Below, piece after piece: positions 43,752 to 52,170 of a stretch of DNA of 64,000 bases (its first letter is position 1; each line of letters opens with the position of its first letter). A program made the position numbers and the translations under genes. Below the pieces are notes generated by a model. That model was not told where the DNA came from and searched no databases. It saw nothing but the letters and a program-made list of their open reading frames with translations. Origin of the DNA: Nocardia terpenica (lineage in GTDB: Bacteria > Actinomycetota > Actinomycetes > Mycobacteriales > Mycobacteriaceae); the NCBI RefSeq assembly GCF_013186535.1, contig NZ_JABMCZ010000001.1:2170001-2234000 (forward strand), read 5' to 3'.

Positions 43752-46700
43752 GATTGGGACCCCCGCGGCTGCGGCCGGGCGATATACCCGGAGGAGAAGA
43801 AGAACTCCAAGTACCGATCGATCAGATCGTAATCGACCGGTGGGCAATGCAATCCACTGTCCGCCAGCGCCTGTGCGCTATTGCGCCGCCCCAGCACCGG
43901 GAAAGTACCCTCGAGATACATCTCTTTGACCGAGATGTCGGCCTTACGACTTCGATCCACGCACAGGGAGACGAAAGGTGCTGTGGGACTGGTCGGATTC
44001 TCGGCGACATGCCGCACCAACTCCCGCACCCACCGGTCGTACGGCAGCATCCGAAGCTCGAAACCCTTGGCCCGCATGCGATCCAGCACATCGCCGAGCA
44101 TCGCCGGACGCGGATTGGTCAGGTGGTAGACCCGCCCGTCGGCACGCCGATGCGTGGCGATGTGCACCACCGACGCGGTGAGATGATCGACGGGAACGAA
44201 ATCCATCGGTAGCGCGATATCGGGAGCCAGCCCGGTGTCGGCGATCATCTTGAACAGCGAGCAGATGGCCGTCGAGGTATCGCACGCGCCGTGCACCCGA
44301 TCGCCGGTCACCTCGTACGGCCGGTACACGGCCACCGGCAGACCCTGCTGTGCGGCATGCCGGAGCACACCTTCGGCAACCCACTTGCTCTCCGCGTAAC
44401 CCATGGTGAGCCGATCGGCATGATCCAGCGGCATATCCTCGTCGACCACCCGCACTCCGGCCGTACCGAACCCGGCGGCGACGGCGACGGTCGAGATGAA
44501 GTGCACGGGCACGCGCCGGGACGCCGCCAGCTTGACGATCTCCCGGGTCCCGTCGACATTCGCGGGCCGCAACTCCTCGTAGGGATAGAGGAAGTTGACC
44601 TGGGCGCCGTTGTGCACGATCAGATCCAGGCAACCGGTCAGCTGCTCCGCGTGCCCGGCCGACAGCCCGAGCCCGGGCTCACGCAGATCCGCGGGGAAGC
44701 ATTCCACCCGCCGCCACGCGGCCTCGTCCGGGCACAGGTCGAAACGGGCCAGCGCGGCACGCACCCGCTGCTCGGCATGGGCGCGATTCGATGCCCGGAC
44801 GGGACAGTGGATGCGCGCCGATGTCACGCGCAGCAACCGATCCAGCAGGTACGCGCCGACGAATCCCGATGCGCCCGTGAGCAATACGTCCCGCGGCTCC
44901 TCCGGACGCGGGGCCGGTCCGACGGCGGGCGGCAGCTCGAAGCCGAGTTCGCACTCGCGCGTGAAATCGATGACCGGCTCCGGCCCGGTCGATCCGCCGC
45001 GCCCCGCGCGCACGGCCGCGGCGAAGCCCTCCAGCGTGGGCGCGGCCAATAGCGTCTTGACCAGCGTCGACCCGAGCCCGGCGTCGAGACCGAGCACCGC
45101 GAGCGTGCGGGTGACGACCTCGGAGGCGAGCAGGGAGTCGCCACCGAGCAGGAAGAAGTCGTCCTCGGGCATGGGCCGGACGCGCAGCACCGTATGCCAC
45201 ACCTCGCCGAGGACATCGAGCAGGCCCCGCGCCTCGGGCCGCGCGGACGGAGACTGGGTGCCGGTCTGCAACCGCCCACGGTCGACCTTGCCGCCACTGG
45301 TCACCGGGAAGCCGTCTATGGCAACCAGCGCCGGAACGGCTTGCGGCGGAAGCCATTCCGCACAGTAGCGCAGGACATCGGGCAGCGACAGCGCGCGATC
45401 GGGCCCGGCGGCGGTGAGATAGCCGGTCAGCGCCCCGGATTCGACCTGGACGATGGCCTCGCCCACCGCCGGGTGCGCCCGCAACCGCGCCTCCACCTCG
45501 TCGAGTTCGATGCGGACCCCGCGCAGTTTCACCTGACGGTCCAGCCGCCCACGGTATTCCAGCACACCGTCGGCGGTCCGCACGGCGAGGTCACCGGTCC
45601 GATACAGCCGCCCGTGCGGCTCCACCGCGCGGAACCGTTCGGCCGTCAACTGCGGGTCGCCGAGGTAACCCAGCGCCAAACCGTCTCCGCCGACATACAA
45701 TTCACCCTCCTCGCCCGGCGCCGCCGCCGAGCCGTCGGGCCGCAGGATGTGGCAGGCGGTACCGGCGAACGGGCGGCCGATGGGGACATGCGTGGCATCG
45801 CCGGGCAGCGGGCGCAGCACGTAGGCGGTGGAGACCACCGAATTCTCGGTCGGCCCATAGAAATTCACGACGGTGGTGTCCGGGCAGGCGGCCAGCACCG
45901 CATTCGCCAAACGTGGATCCATCGCCTCCCCACCGGCCGACACGAAACGCAGCCCGGCCAAAGCCTGCGGCCGAGTCCTGGCGACCAGATGGAACACACT
46001 GGTCGTCAGATAGGCGATCGTCACGCCCCGCGCACGAATCAACTCCTCGAGAGCCAACGGCACCAGCAGATCCTCCCGATCGGCGAGCACCAGGCAGGCC
46101 CCGGTGAGCAACGCGCCCCAGATCTCGATCGTGGAGGCATCGGAAGACAACCCATAGGCATGCAGCACCCCGTCACCGTGATCGGGCGGAGATAATTCGG
46201 AGTCCGCCAGCACCAGCCGCACCACGCCCCGATGCGGGATCGCCACCGGCTTGGGCCGCCCCGAAGAGCCGGAGGTGAAGACCACATAAGCGCAATCGGT
46301 AGCAGACGCGACGCAAGGCGTACCAGCAGAGTCCCCCCTCGCGATCCCGGCATGCTTTTGGCCGGGATCTCCTGCGGCAGAGTGGTTTCCGCCCAAGAGC
46401 GCGCCGGAATCACGAGGAGGACCAGCCCCGTCGATAACGTCGAGTTCGATACGAATGCGCAACCCCCGGACCCGATGCGTGCTGTCCGGAAGCGCAACGG
46501 CGGCACGGAGTTCCGTGTCCTCCGCCATGGCCCGCAGCCGGGCAGGCGGCAGATCCTCGTCGAGCGGGACGTACGCGCACCCGGCCTTGAGGATGCCCAG
46601 CAGCGCGACCAGCGCCTCCAGGGATCGACTGCCGCACACACCGACTCGTGTCCCCGGCTCCACACCCTGCGCGAGCAGGCGCGCCGCGAGGGCGTCCGAA

Positions 46701-46891
46701 TGAGCGTCGAGCTGCCCATAGGTCAGCGTCCGGTCCCCGTGCCGGGCCGCTAACGCGTGCGGCCGGGCGGCGGCCTGCGCCTCGAAAAGCTCAGGGATGC
46801 AACGATCCCGAGGATATCCGGGCGGATCGCACGGCGGGGCCGCGGTGTAGGCATGGGGGAGCGGTAGTACCGAGGTGTCGATGTCTGCCAT
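43748..46891 (-). CDS. NRPS-like adenylation-thiolation-reductase (A-T-R) enzyme
   Basis: 1047 residues. Adenylation domain about 30-540: TSGSSGRPKPV at 206-216, A4 region SSDASTIEIWG, NFYGPTEN at 343-350, YRTGDL at 430-435, GGKVDR with the catalytic Lys at 535. Carrier domain: FFLLGGDSLLASE with Ser586. Thioester reductase domain from 668: LLTGASGFVGAYLLD, and Tyr/Lys pair in GYAESKWVAEG. No condensation domain. Predicted to activate an amino or aryl acid and release it reductively as aldehyde or alcohol, like carboxylic acid reductases but shorter. Heads an operon with two P450s. Confidence 0.92.
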   Translation of the reverse strand: MADIDTSVLPLPHAYTAAPPCDPPGYPRDRCIPELFEAQAAARPHALAARHGDRTLTYGQLDAHSDALAARLLAQGVEPGTRVGVCGSRSLEALVALLGILKAGCAYVPLDEDLPPARLRAMAEDTELRAAVALPDSTHRVRGLRIRIELDVIDGAGPPRDSGALLGGNHSAAGDPGQKHAGIARGDSAGTPCVASATDCAYVVFTSGSSGRPKPVAIPHRGVVRLVLADSELSPPDHGDGVLHAYGLSSDASTIEIWGALLTGACLVLADREDLLVPLALEELIRARGVTIAYLTTSVFHLVARTRPQALAGLRFVSAGGEAMDPRLANAVLAACPDTTVVNFYGPTENSVVSTAYVLRPLPGDATHVPIGRPFAGTACHILRPDGSAAAPGEEGELYVGGDGLALGYLGDPQLTAERFRAVEPHGRLYRTGDLAVRTADGVLEYRGRLDRQVKLRGVRIELDEVEARLRAHPAVGEAIVQVESGALTGYLTAAGPDRALSLPDVLRYCAEWLPPQAVPALVAIDGFPVTSGGKVDRGRLQTGTQSPSARPEARGLLDVLGEVWHTVLRVRPMPEDDFFLLGGDSLLASEVVTRTLAVLGLDAGLGSTLVKTLLAAPTLEGFAAAVRAGRGGSTGPEPVIDFTRECELGFELPPAVGPAPRPEEPRDVLLTGASGFVGAYLLDRLLRVTSARIHCPVRASNRAHAEQRVRAALARFDLCPDEAAWRRVECFPADLREPGLGLSAGHAEQLTGCLDLIVHNGAQVNFLYPYEELRPANVDGTREIVKLAASRRVPVHFISTVAVAAGFGTAGVRVVDEDMPLDHADRLTMGYAESKWVAEGVLRHAAQQGLPVAVYRPYEVTGDRVHGACDTSTAICSLFKMIADTGLAPDIALPMDFVPVDHLTASVVHIATHRRADGRVYHLTNPRPAMLGDVLDRMRAKGFELRMLPYDRWVRELVRHVAENPTSPTAPFVSLCVDRSRKADISVKEMYLEGTFPVLGRRNSAQALADSGLHCPPVDYDLIDRYLEFFFSSGYIARPQPRGSQS

Positions 46892-46958
46892 GAAGTCCTG
46901 CTCACTGGTGGTGTCGCGGTATCTCTTGCCTGACAGGGAGTTTCGGTGCGGTTTGGGT

Positions 46959-47429
46959 TCAGCCGCCGGTGGCCTGGTCGGCGAAGTCGGCGGCGAATGC
47001 GGCGAAATTCGCGGTGCGCCAGTGCTGCGGGCGCATGCGGAAGGTGACGTCCTCCTCGAGCTGGGCCGACGTCGCCGCCAGGTAGGCGTCCGCCTCCGCG
47101 GGATCCAGGTAGCGCCGGGCCATGGCCTCGCGCGCGGCCGAATCCACCGGATCGGTGACCGAGGTGACGGGGCCCTCGACGCTCACATAGCGGTACGGTC
47201 GGCTCTCATCCTGCGCGCACAGGCTGAATCGTCCTGCCGCATGCAGGAATTGGGCCTTGATCGACTCCCGACCGGTCTCGATGACGACCTCGCCGCCCGG
47301 CTCGTAGAGGTACCACACCGGCACGAGCAGGGGCGCACGGCCGCCTCTCGCGTCGATGACTCCCAGGACGCCGATGCGCGGGTCGGCGAGAAAACGCTCG
47401 CGCTCGTCGGATGGCATGGTTGGCAACAC
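46959..47429 (-). CDS. Pyridoxamine 5'-phosphate oxidase-fold (F420/FMN-type) protein
   Basis: 156 residues. GTG 47429 chosen for AGAGGA about ten bases upstream. Split-barrel pattern: FLADPRIGVLGVIDARGGRAPLLVPVWYLYEPGGEVVIETGRES, FSLCAQDESRPYRYVSVEGPV. No catalytic assignment; actinobacterial members bind F420 or FMN and reduce varied substrates. Same strand as and 67 bases upstream of the A-T-R gene, so perhaps part of that operon. Confidence 0.8.
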   Translation of the reverse strand: MLPTMPSDERERFLADPRIGVLGVIDARGGRAPLLVPVWYLYEPGGEVVIETGRESIKAQFLHAAGRFSLCAQDESRPYRYVSVEGPVTSVTDPVDSAAREAMARRYLDPAEADAYLAATSAQLEEDVTFRMRPQHWRTANFAAFAADFADQATGG

Positions 47430-47622
47430 GTGTTGATTTCCTCTCAGGACAAGGGGGATCGATGGTGGTGTCGTGGCTACCAAGCCTCAACAAGGCTGCG
47501 GTGCAACGTGTTACGCGCGGCGCAGCGAGTCGGGTCGGGCATGGGTGTATTTCAGCATGGAAGTGATCGTGGACGTCGGCCGTTCGCCTGACAAGATCGA
47601 AAACCCCCTATCCGGATAGCAG

Positions 47623-47652
47623 TTGTTCCGCGGCGGAGGTCGGGTGTACGGT
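47623..47652 (+). promoter_or_regulatory. Promoter for thrS-like leader (leaderless)
   Basis: TTGTTC (47623-47628) and TACGGT (47647-47652) are separated by 18 bases. The expected start, about seven bases on, coincides with the A of the leader-peptide ATG at 47660, so the peptide would be translated from a leaderless mRNA, as known for other actinobacterial leader peptides. Confidence 0.5.
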
Positions 47653-47668
47653 GCTGCACATGCAGCAC
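47651..47668. promoter_or_regulatory. Perfect 8+8 palindrome over leader-peptide start
   Basis: GTGCTGCA-CA-TGCAGCAC. It spans the -10/start region and the first codons of the leader peptide. As DNA it could be a repressor site; as RNA only the right half would be transcribed if the message starts at 47659-47660, which favours a protein-binding role. Confidence 0.5.
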
Positions 47669-47710
47669 GCCGTGTTCACGACGACGCCGGACGACGTCCC
47701 GGCGCGCTGA
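47660..47710 (+). CDS. Thr-rich leader peptide (attenuator)
   Basis: 16 codons: MQHAVFTTTPDDVPAR, with three consecutive Thr codons (ACG ACG ACG, 47678-47686). Ends 14 bases before a strong terminator hairpin and 81 bases before a threonyl-tRNA synthetase paralogue. Stalling at the Thr triplet when charged tRNA-Thr is scarce would alter folding downstream (small stem at 47686-47703) and let transcription reach the synthetase gene. Mechanism inferred from layout. Confidence 0.7.
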   Translation: MQHAVFTTTPDDVPAR

Positions 47711-47724
47711 CCGATGTTCTGATC

Positions 47725-47752
47725 GAAGCCCCGGGCGAGTGCCCGGGGCTTC
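47725..47752 (+). terminator. Attenuator terminator hairpin
   Basis: GAAGCCCCGGGC (47725-47736) pairs perfectly with GCCCGGGGCTTC (47741-47752) around the loop GAGT, followed by TTCGCG. A 12-bp GC-rich stem between the Thr leader peptide and the synthetase gene, in the place of an intrinsic attenuator. Confidence 0.8.
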
Positions 47753-47791
47753 TTCGCGCGGTCACTCGCCCCCTACCAGGAGGAGACCCGC

Positions 47792-49009
47792 GTGTACGAC
47801 CACCGGAAACTGGGCCGGGAGCTCGGCCTGTTCGATACCGATCCGCTGATCGGAGCCGGACTGCCGTACTGGCTGCCCGACGGGGCGATCGTGCGCCACG
47901 GCCTGGAGGAGTACATCCGCACCGCGGAGCGGCGGGCGGGCTACCGGCACGTGTACTCGCCGGTGCTCGGCAAGCGCGAGCTGTACGAAATATCCGGGCA
48001 CTGGGCACATTACAGCGACGACATGTATCCGCCGATGACCATCGGCGGCGAACAGGTGGTGCTGCGGCCCAGCCTGTGCCCGCACCACGCGGTGATCTAC
48101 CGCTCCCAATCACACAGCTACCGTGAGCTTCCCCTGCGGATGGCCGAACTCGGCGCGATGTACCGCTCCGAATTATCCGGGGCGCTGGGCGGTTTGACCC
48201 GGGTGCGCTGCATCCATCTCAACGACGCGCACATCTTCTGCACCCTGGACCAGGTCGGCGACGAGGTCGCCGGGGCGCTGGCGATGATCGACTCGGCATA
48301 CCGGGCGATGGGCATCCGCGCGGCCCGCTATCGCTTGTCGCTACCCGGCGCGGGCGGGAAATACGCTGCGGCACCGGATATGTGGCGGCACGCGAGCAAG
48401 CTGCTGACCGAGGCGCTGGACCGGTCCGGGCTGGCCTACGAGGCGGTCGAGGGTGAGGCCGCGTTCTACGGTCCGAAGATCGACGTGCAGGTGGCCGATC
48501 ACGCGGGCCGGGAATCGACCCTGTCCACCGTGCAGGTCGACTTCTATCAACCCGAGCGGTTCGACCTGCACTACATCGGACCCGACGGTGCCAAGCATCG
48601 CCCGGTTATGGTGCACCGCAGTATTATCGGCAGCATCGAGCGTGCCGTCGCTTACCTGATCGAACAGCACGGCGGCGCCTTCCCCGCATGGCTGGCACCG
48701 GTGCAGGTGGCGGTGCTGCCGGTGTCTGAGGCCGATGAGTCCGGTGCCGAAGAGCTGCGGTATCGGTGTGCCGCAGCAGGTTTGCGCGCCGAGGTGATCG
48801 GTGCGGACGCGGGAAGTCTCGCCGCGCGCGTGCGTGCCGCGCGCCTGGTGCCGTATCAGTTCGTGCTCGGACCGGCCGAGCGCGCGAACGGCGACGTGGC
48901 GGTCCGCGTCCGGGATGGCCGCCGCCTGCCGGTCCAACGGTCCGCGGATGCCATAGCACACATCCGCGCACTCGTGGACAAGTACGAGACCCGATTGTGG
49001 GCCGACTGA
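47792..49009 (+). CDS. Truncated threonyl-tRNA synthetase paralogue (catalytic + anticodon domains)
   Basis: 405 residues, GTG after AGGAGGAG. Class II core: motif 2 RMAELGAMYRSELSGALGGL followed by TRVR, motif 3 MVHRSIIGSIER. Zinc ligands are conserved: Cys96 (PSLCPHH), His147 (NDAHIFC), His275. Anticodon-binding domain about 303-405. The N-terminal TGS and editing domains of normal ThrRS (about 240 residues) are absent, so misacylated seryl-tRNA would not be cleared in cis. Leader attenuation suggests it is made when the main ThrRS is inhibited or Thr is short. Confidence 0.9.
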   Translation: MYDHRKLGRELGLFDTDPLIGAGLPYWLPDGAIVRHGLEEYIRTAERRAGYRHVYSPVLGKRELYEISGHWAHYSDDMYPPMTIGGEQVVLRPSLCPHHAVIYRSQSHSYRELPLRMAELGAMYRSELSGALGGLTRVRCIHLNDAHIFCTLDQVGDEVAGALAMIDSAYRAMGIRAARYRLSLPGAGGKYAAAPDMWRHASKLLTEALDRSGLAYEAVEGEAAFYGPKIDVQVADHAGRESTLSTVQVDFYQPERFDLHYIGPDGAKHRPVMVHRSIIGSIERAVAYLIEQHGGAFPAWLAPVQVAVLPVSEADESGAEELRYRCAAAGLRAEVIGADAGSLAARVRAARLVPYQFVLGPAERANGDVAVRVRDGRRLPVQRSADAIAHIRALVDKYETRLWAD

Positions 49010-49047
49010 CCGGTCGGCGGCTTTCTCGGCTCCGGTAATGCGAAGCG

Positions 49048-49064
49048 GCCCAGCCGATCTGGGC
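49048..49064 (+). terminator. Weak hairpin after thrS-like gene
   Basis: GCCCAG (49048-49053) and CTGGGC (49059-49064) with a 5-base loop, 39 bases past the stop. Short stem without a T run; a modest terminator candidate. The rest of the 49010-49297 gap shows no convincing gene. Confidence 0.35.
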
Positions 49065-49297
49065 TCGAAGTGTTTCCGATTGAAACGATCACCTCGACCC
49101 GATTCGTCTGCTACCTTCGATTACGTAACGCGCCTGGGGCAGTTGATGATTCAGCGAATGTGATCGTTTCTCGGCACCGGAACCGCTATCCCCGCCCGAT
49201 CCCCGCTCCGGAAAGGAATGCCCCCACGAACGAACAACTCAGCAATAAACGGCCGCACCATCTGTAACCAGCGCTGACTACAACGAGGACGGCAACC

Positions 49298-49663
49298 GTG
49301 GTCTTTCACAATATCTCCACCACCGCCCAGAACTCCTCCGGCACAAGCGAAACCGCCGGAGAAGGCATCTCCGGCTACGCTCCGAAGAAGCCGACCGAGT
49401 CCGCCCCCGTCCCACCCCACGATCCGGCGCACCCGATCGCGCAGTGCCCGCAGGACCCCAGGATCGGTTGCGAAACCTCCCCACAGGCTCAGATCGTCTT
49501 CAACCTGGTGAGCGCACTCTTCGGAACCATAAAACGAGCCACCGAGGAGCAGGCCACGGTCTCGAACGATCCGGTCCCTACGGCCGGGCCGATCACGAAG
49601 AACGCCGATCAGACAGCGCGGAAGGTTACAGACGACGTCCCGCGGCCGGACGGAACCACGTAG
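49298..49663 (+). CDS. Hypothetical hydrophilic protein
   Basis: 121 residues, GTG after GAGGACGGC. Third codon positions are strongly G/C in this frame, supporting real coding. Proline/Thr-rich (KKPTESAPVPPHDPAHP), two Cys (AQCPQDPRIGCE), no signal peptide or membrane segment except a mildly hydrophobic FNLVSALFGTI. No family recognised. Confidence 0.6.
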   Translation: MVFHNISTTAQNSSGTSETAGEGISGYAPKKPTESAPVPPHDPAHPIAQCPQDPRIGCETSPQAQIVFNLVSALFGTIKRATEEQATVSNDPVPTAGPITKNADQTARKVTDDVPRPDGTT

Positions 49664-49674
49664 CCCGTAGAGCG

Positions 49675-49711
49675 GAGGCCCGACGTACCCACCCCGGATA
49701 CGTCGGGCCTC
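49675..49711 (+). terminator. 13-bp hairpin terminator
   Basis: GAGGCCCGACGTA (49675-49687) and TACGTCGGGCCTC (49699-49711) are perfect complements with an 11-base loop, just after the hypothetical gene ending at 49663. Confidence 0.8.
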
Positions 49712-49766
49712 GCGCGCACAGAAAACAAGATGCCCGGACCAGATATGCGCCCTACGGTCGACGCGC

Positions 49767-50273
49767 ATGGAGCACCCAACCCTTCGCCCAGCCGTACCCG
49801 CCGACGAACCCTTCCTCTGGGCCATGCTTTTCGAGGCATCACATTTCGGCGAGTCCGGCGCAACATCCCCGGCCGACCTGCACTCCGTTCCGGAATTAGC
49901 ACACTACGTCGAAAACTGGGGCACCACAGGAGGTCTGGGCATCATAGGCAGCATCGACAACAAACCACAGGGCGCAGCATGGCTCCGCCTCCTAACCGGA
50001 AACAACGCAGGCTACGGCTACATCAACGACACCACACCAGAATTGGCAATAGCAACCGCCCCGGAAGCCCGCGGCACCGGCCTCGGCACCGCAATGCTAA
50101 CCCGCCTGATCCACAACGCCCACTCGATCTACCCCGCCATCAGCCTGAGCGTCCGCGACACGAACCCGGCCCGCCGCCTATACGAACGACTGGGTTTCGT
50201 AGAGGTACCCGACTCGGCAATGATCAACCGAGTCGGAACAACCAGCCGCACAATGCTTCTGCGCTGGCGCTGA
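49767..50273 (+). CDS. GNAT-family N-acetyltransferase
   Basis: 168 residues. Acetyl-CoA loop ATAPEARGTGLGTAMLTRLI, and the C-terminal RDTNPARRLYERLGFVEVPD, are classic GNAT motifs. Substrate unknown. Intact, unlike the GNAT fragment found in the next locus. Confidence 0.9.
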   Translation: MEHPTLRPAVPADEPFLWAMLFEASHFGESGATSPADLHSVPELAHYVENWGTTGGLGIIGSIDNKPQGAAWLRLLTGNNAGYGYINDTTPELAIATAPEARGTGLGTAMLTRLIHNAHSIYPAISLSVRDTNPARRLYERLGFVEVPDSAMINRVGTTSRTMLLRWR

Positions 50274-50276
50274 GCG

Positions 50277-50987
50277 TCAGTCGATCAAGTCGCGTATCGC
50301 GGCGACGACCACGTCCGGCCGCTCCTCCGGTAGGAAGTGGCCGCATTCGACTGTGGCAGTGCGCAGATCGTCGGCCTATCCCGCCCAAATCGAGGCAGGG
50401 TCGAATGGCAGGACGGTCTCACCCGGGTCCTGCCAGAGCGCGGCGACGGGCATGCTCAGCCGACGGCCTGCGCGGCGGTCGGCTTCGTCGTGATCGTTGT
50501 CAACGTATGCGCTGGCGCGATAGTCGCCACAGATCGCTCGGATAGCGTCTCGGCTACGAGCGGCGGTGAGATACGCGGTGCGGATGTCGTCGGGGATGGC
50601 GTCGGGTACCCGGGTCCAGCTGTCGAGGAAGTGTCCGAAGAACAGATCGGGATCGGCTCCGATCATGCGCTCGGCCAGATCGGTCGCCTGCGCGAGGAGA
50701 TAGAGGCGGAACGCGAAAATACCGGAGGTCCCGCGCAGCGTGGACCACATATCCGCGGCAGCGGCGGACCGGTGCTCCACAATCGCGAACCCGACGACAT
50801 CGCACCCATCCATAACGACCCACGCCGGATGAGTCCCCATCAGGCCCGCGACCTTCCCGCCAACATCCGTCGTGAAGTACTCCGGCAATCCCCGCACAAT
50901 CGCAACACAACGGTCGGCATCGGCGGGCACACCGCGGTGGACGACAAGCACACCGCGATAGTCCCAAGCCTCACGCTCCGTCACCAC
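50277..50987 (-). pseudogene. GNAT fragment fused to alpha/beta-hydrolase C-terminus, with in-frame amber
   Basis: Residues 1-80 (VHRGVPADADRCVAIVRGLP, PAWVVMDGCDVVGFAIVEHR) are the N-terminal half of a GNAT. From about residue 81 (base 50747) the sequence becomes the C-terminal half of a haloacetate dehalogenase/epoxide-hydrolase-like protein (AERMIGADPDLFFGHFLDSW). A TAG at 50376-50378 interrupts WAG*ADDLRTATVECGHFLP; a Tyr codon is expected there. Reading through it gives a normal C-terminus ending at 50277, with the catalytic His in ECGHFLP. So: in-frame gene fusion by deletion plus a nonsense mutation. Confidence 0.75.
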
Positions 50988-51031
50988 TCGTTTTCGAGCT
51001 CACCGACATCCATCTGTAGAGGCCGGTAAGT

Positions 51032-51166
51032 TCACCGATGGGTGTGTTGGGGACGTCGATAGGGTTGCGGCTCGATGGTGGGGCTGTCGGAAAGATCCCG
51101 GTCAGGGTCATCGCTCGGGTCGATGACGAGAATCAAAAACAGCAGGGCAATAAGTTCGAGGAGCAC
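51032..51166 (-). CDS. Possible single-pass membrane micropeptide
   Basis: 44 codons from GTG 51166, with AGAGGTGA six bases upstream (GTG 51175 is an alternative). One N-terminal helix LLELIALLFLILVI followed by an acidic and Pro-rich tail (DPSDDPDRDLSD...). Sits in an otherwise empty 352-base gap (50988-51339). Too short to judge by composition; speculative. Confidence 0.35.
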   Translation of the reverse strand: MLLELIALLFLILVIDPSDDPDRDLSDSPTIEPQPYRRPQHTHR

Positions 51167-51339
51167 TGCGATCACCTCTTACTGCTGGTACGAGACAGTC
51201 ACCCCTCATTTCCGGAACTGTCTCACCCGCAAGTCTACGTACCGGTTGGTTATCGCTCGGCTATCACACGGTAAATCTGACGCTTACTTTGTGCTCTGCG
51301 TCCCGACCGCTTCCCCGGTGCAGCATGCCCGAACCATGA

Positions 51340-51723
51340 TCACCAGATGACGACTCCACCGCCCACGCCGAGAGCCCGCCCTACCGCGATCTGGATATGC
51401 GCCAGACGGGACGCGACGGCATCGATCACCCTCAGGTGTGTGGCATCGGGCCATGGCGGGTACGGGAACGGTGCGATCGTGCTCAGATTGTCGCTGAGAC
51501 TGGCGCATTCACGTGCGAACTCCAGTACCTTATCCGGATATACCCACAGATCACCCTCGGCTAGTACCGGAAAGAATCGTGCCCCCAGCTCGCGAACGGC
51601 CGCATTACCCCATACTTCGGTGCGCCAACTCTCGAACCCGGCAAGGTCCATCCACCCCTCACCCGCGTCGAGGAACGACGTTTCGCCGTCCTGAAGAGTA
51701 AAGACGTGCACGGTCAGACTCAC
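51340..51723 (-). CDS. Hypothetical protein
   Basis: 127 residues. Soluble, Trp-rich (EGWMDLAGFESWRTEVWG), with an acidic N-terminus and APFPYPPWPDATHLRVID. GC3 bias supports coding. Size and composition recall small immunity-like proteins, but there is no toxin partner and I do not assign a family. Confidence 0.6.
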   Translation of the reverse strand: MSLTVHVFTLQDGETSFLDAGEGWMDLAGFESWRTEVWGNAAVRELGARFFPVLAEGDLWVYPDKVLEFARECASLSDNLSTIAPFPYPPWPDATHLRVIDAVASRLAHIQIAVGRALGVGGGVVIW

Positions 51724-51730
51724 CTGGCCA

Positions 51731-52150
51731 GTGAATCACACCCGTAGGCGTCGGCCCAACCGAATTCCCGGCCTCGATCGCCCTTGCGATTTCGATGAGG
51801 CACGGCAGTCCGCGCTAATCTTGCGTGGCCGCGTCGAGAGGCGGTTGAGACAAGGGGCCGACTGTGCCGACCACTTCCTGAATTTCCTCGCCCAGTTCAC
51901 CGGGCCGGTGCCGGGGGACCAGGTGCGGCACGAGGTGGTCGTCACGCACAACTTCCTGATCGGCTGGCTGGTGCGGCACGCGATGGACGCGCCACGGTGG
52001 CGCTGGCTCGGCCTCAATCATGGAAATGCCGCCTTGACCGTGATCCGCTACGCACCCGGCAGCCCTTCCCGCGTCCTCGTCTACAACGACGTAGGGCACC
52101 TACCGGATGCAGTGCGCTGGACCGGATTTCCGCCAGAGTTACGACCCTGA
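51731..52150 (+). pseudogene. Histidine phosphatase, C-terminal half only
   Basis: VRHEVVVTHNFLIGWLVRHAMDAPRWRWLGLNHGNAALTVIRYAPG is the second half of a phosphoglycerate-mutase-like phosphatase (second catalytic His in VVVTHN). The N-terminal catalytic RHGE motif and first half are absent; upstream residues 1-38 look unrelated. Expected to be inactive. Base 51731 is the first possible start, not a supported one. Confidence 0.7.
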
Positions 52151-52170
52151 GCCTGCCACACCGATCCGGT

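Noticed and set aside
49151..49825. Minus-strand 224-codon frame opposite the hypothetical gene at 49.3 kb
   Set aside because: The + strand frame has the G/C-rich third positions and a ribosome site; the minus frame has neither and crosses a terminator hairpin.
51038..51274. Short + strand frames at 51.0-51.35 kb
   Set aside because: No ribosome site, poor third-position bias, and they oppose the more gene-like minus micropeptide frame.
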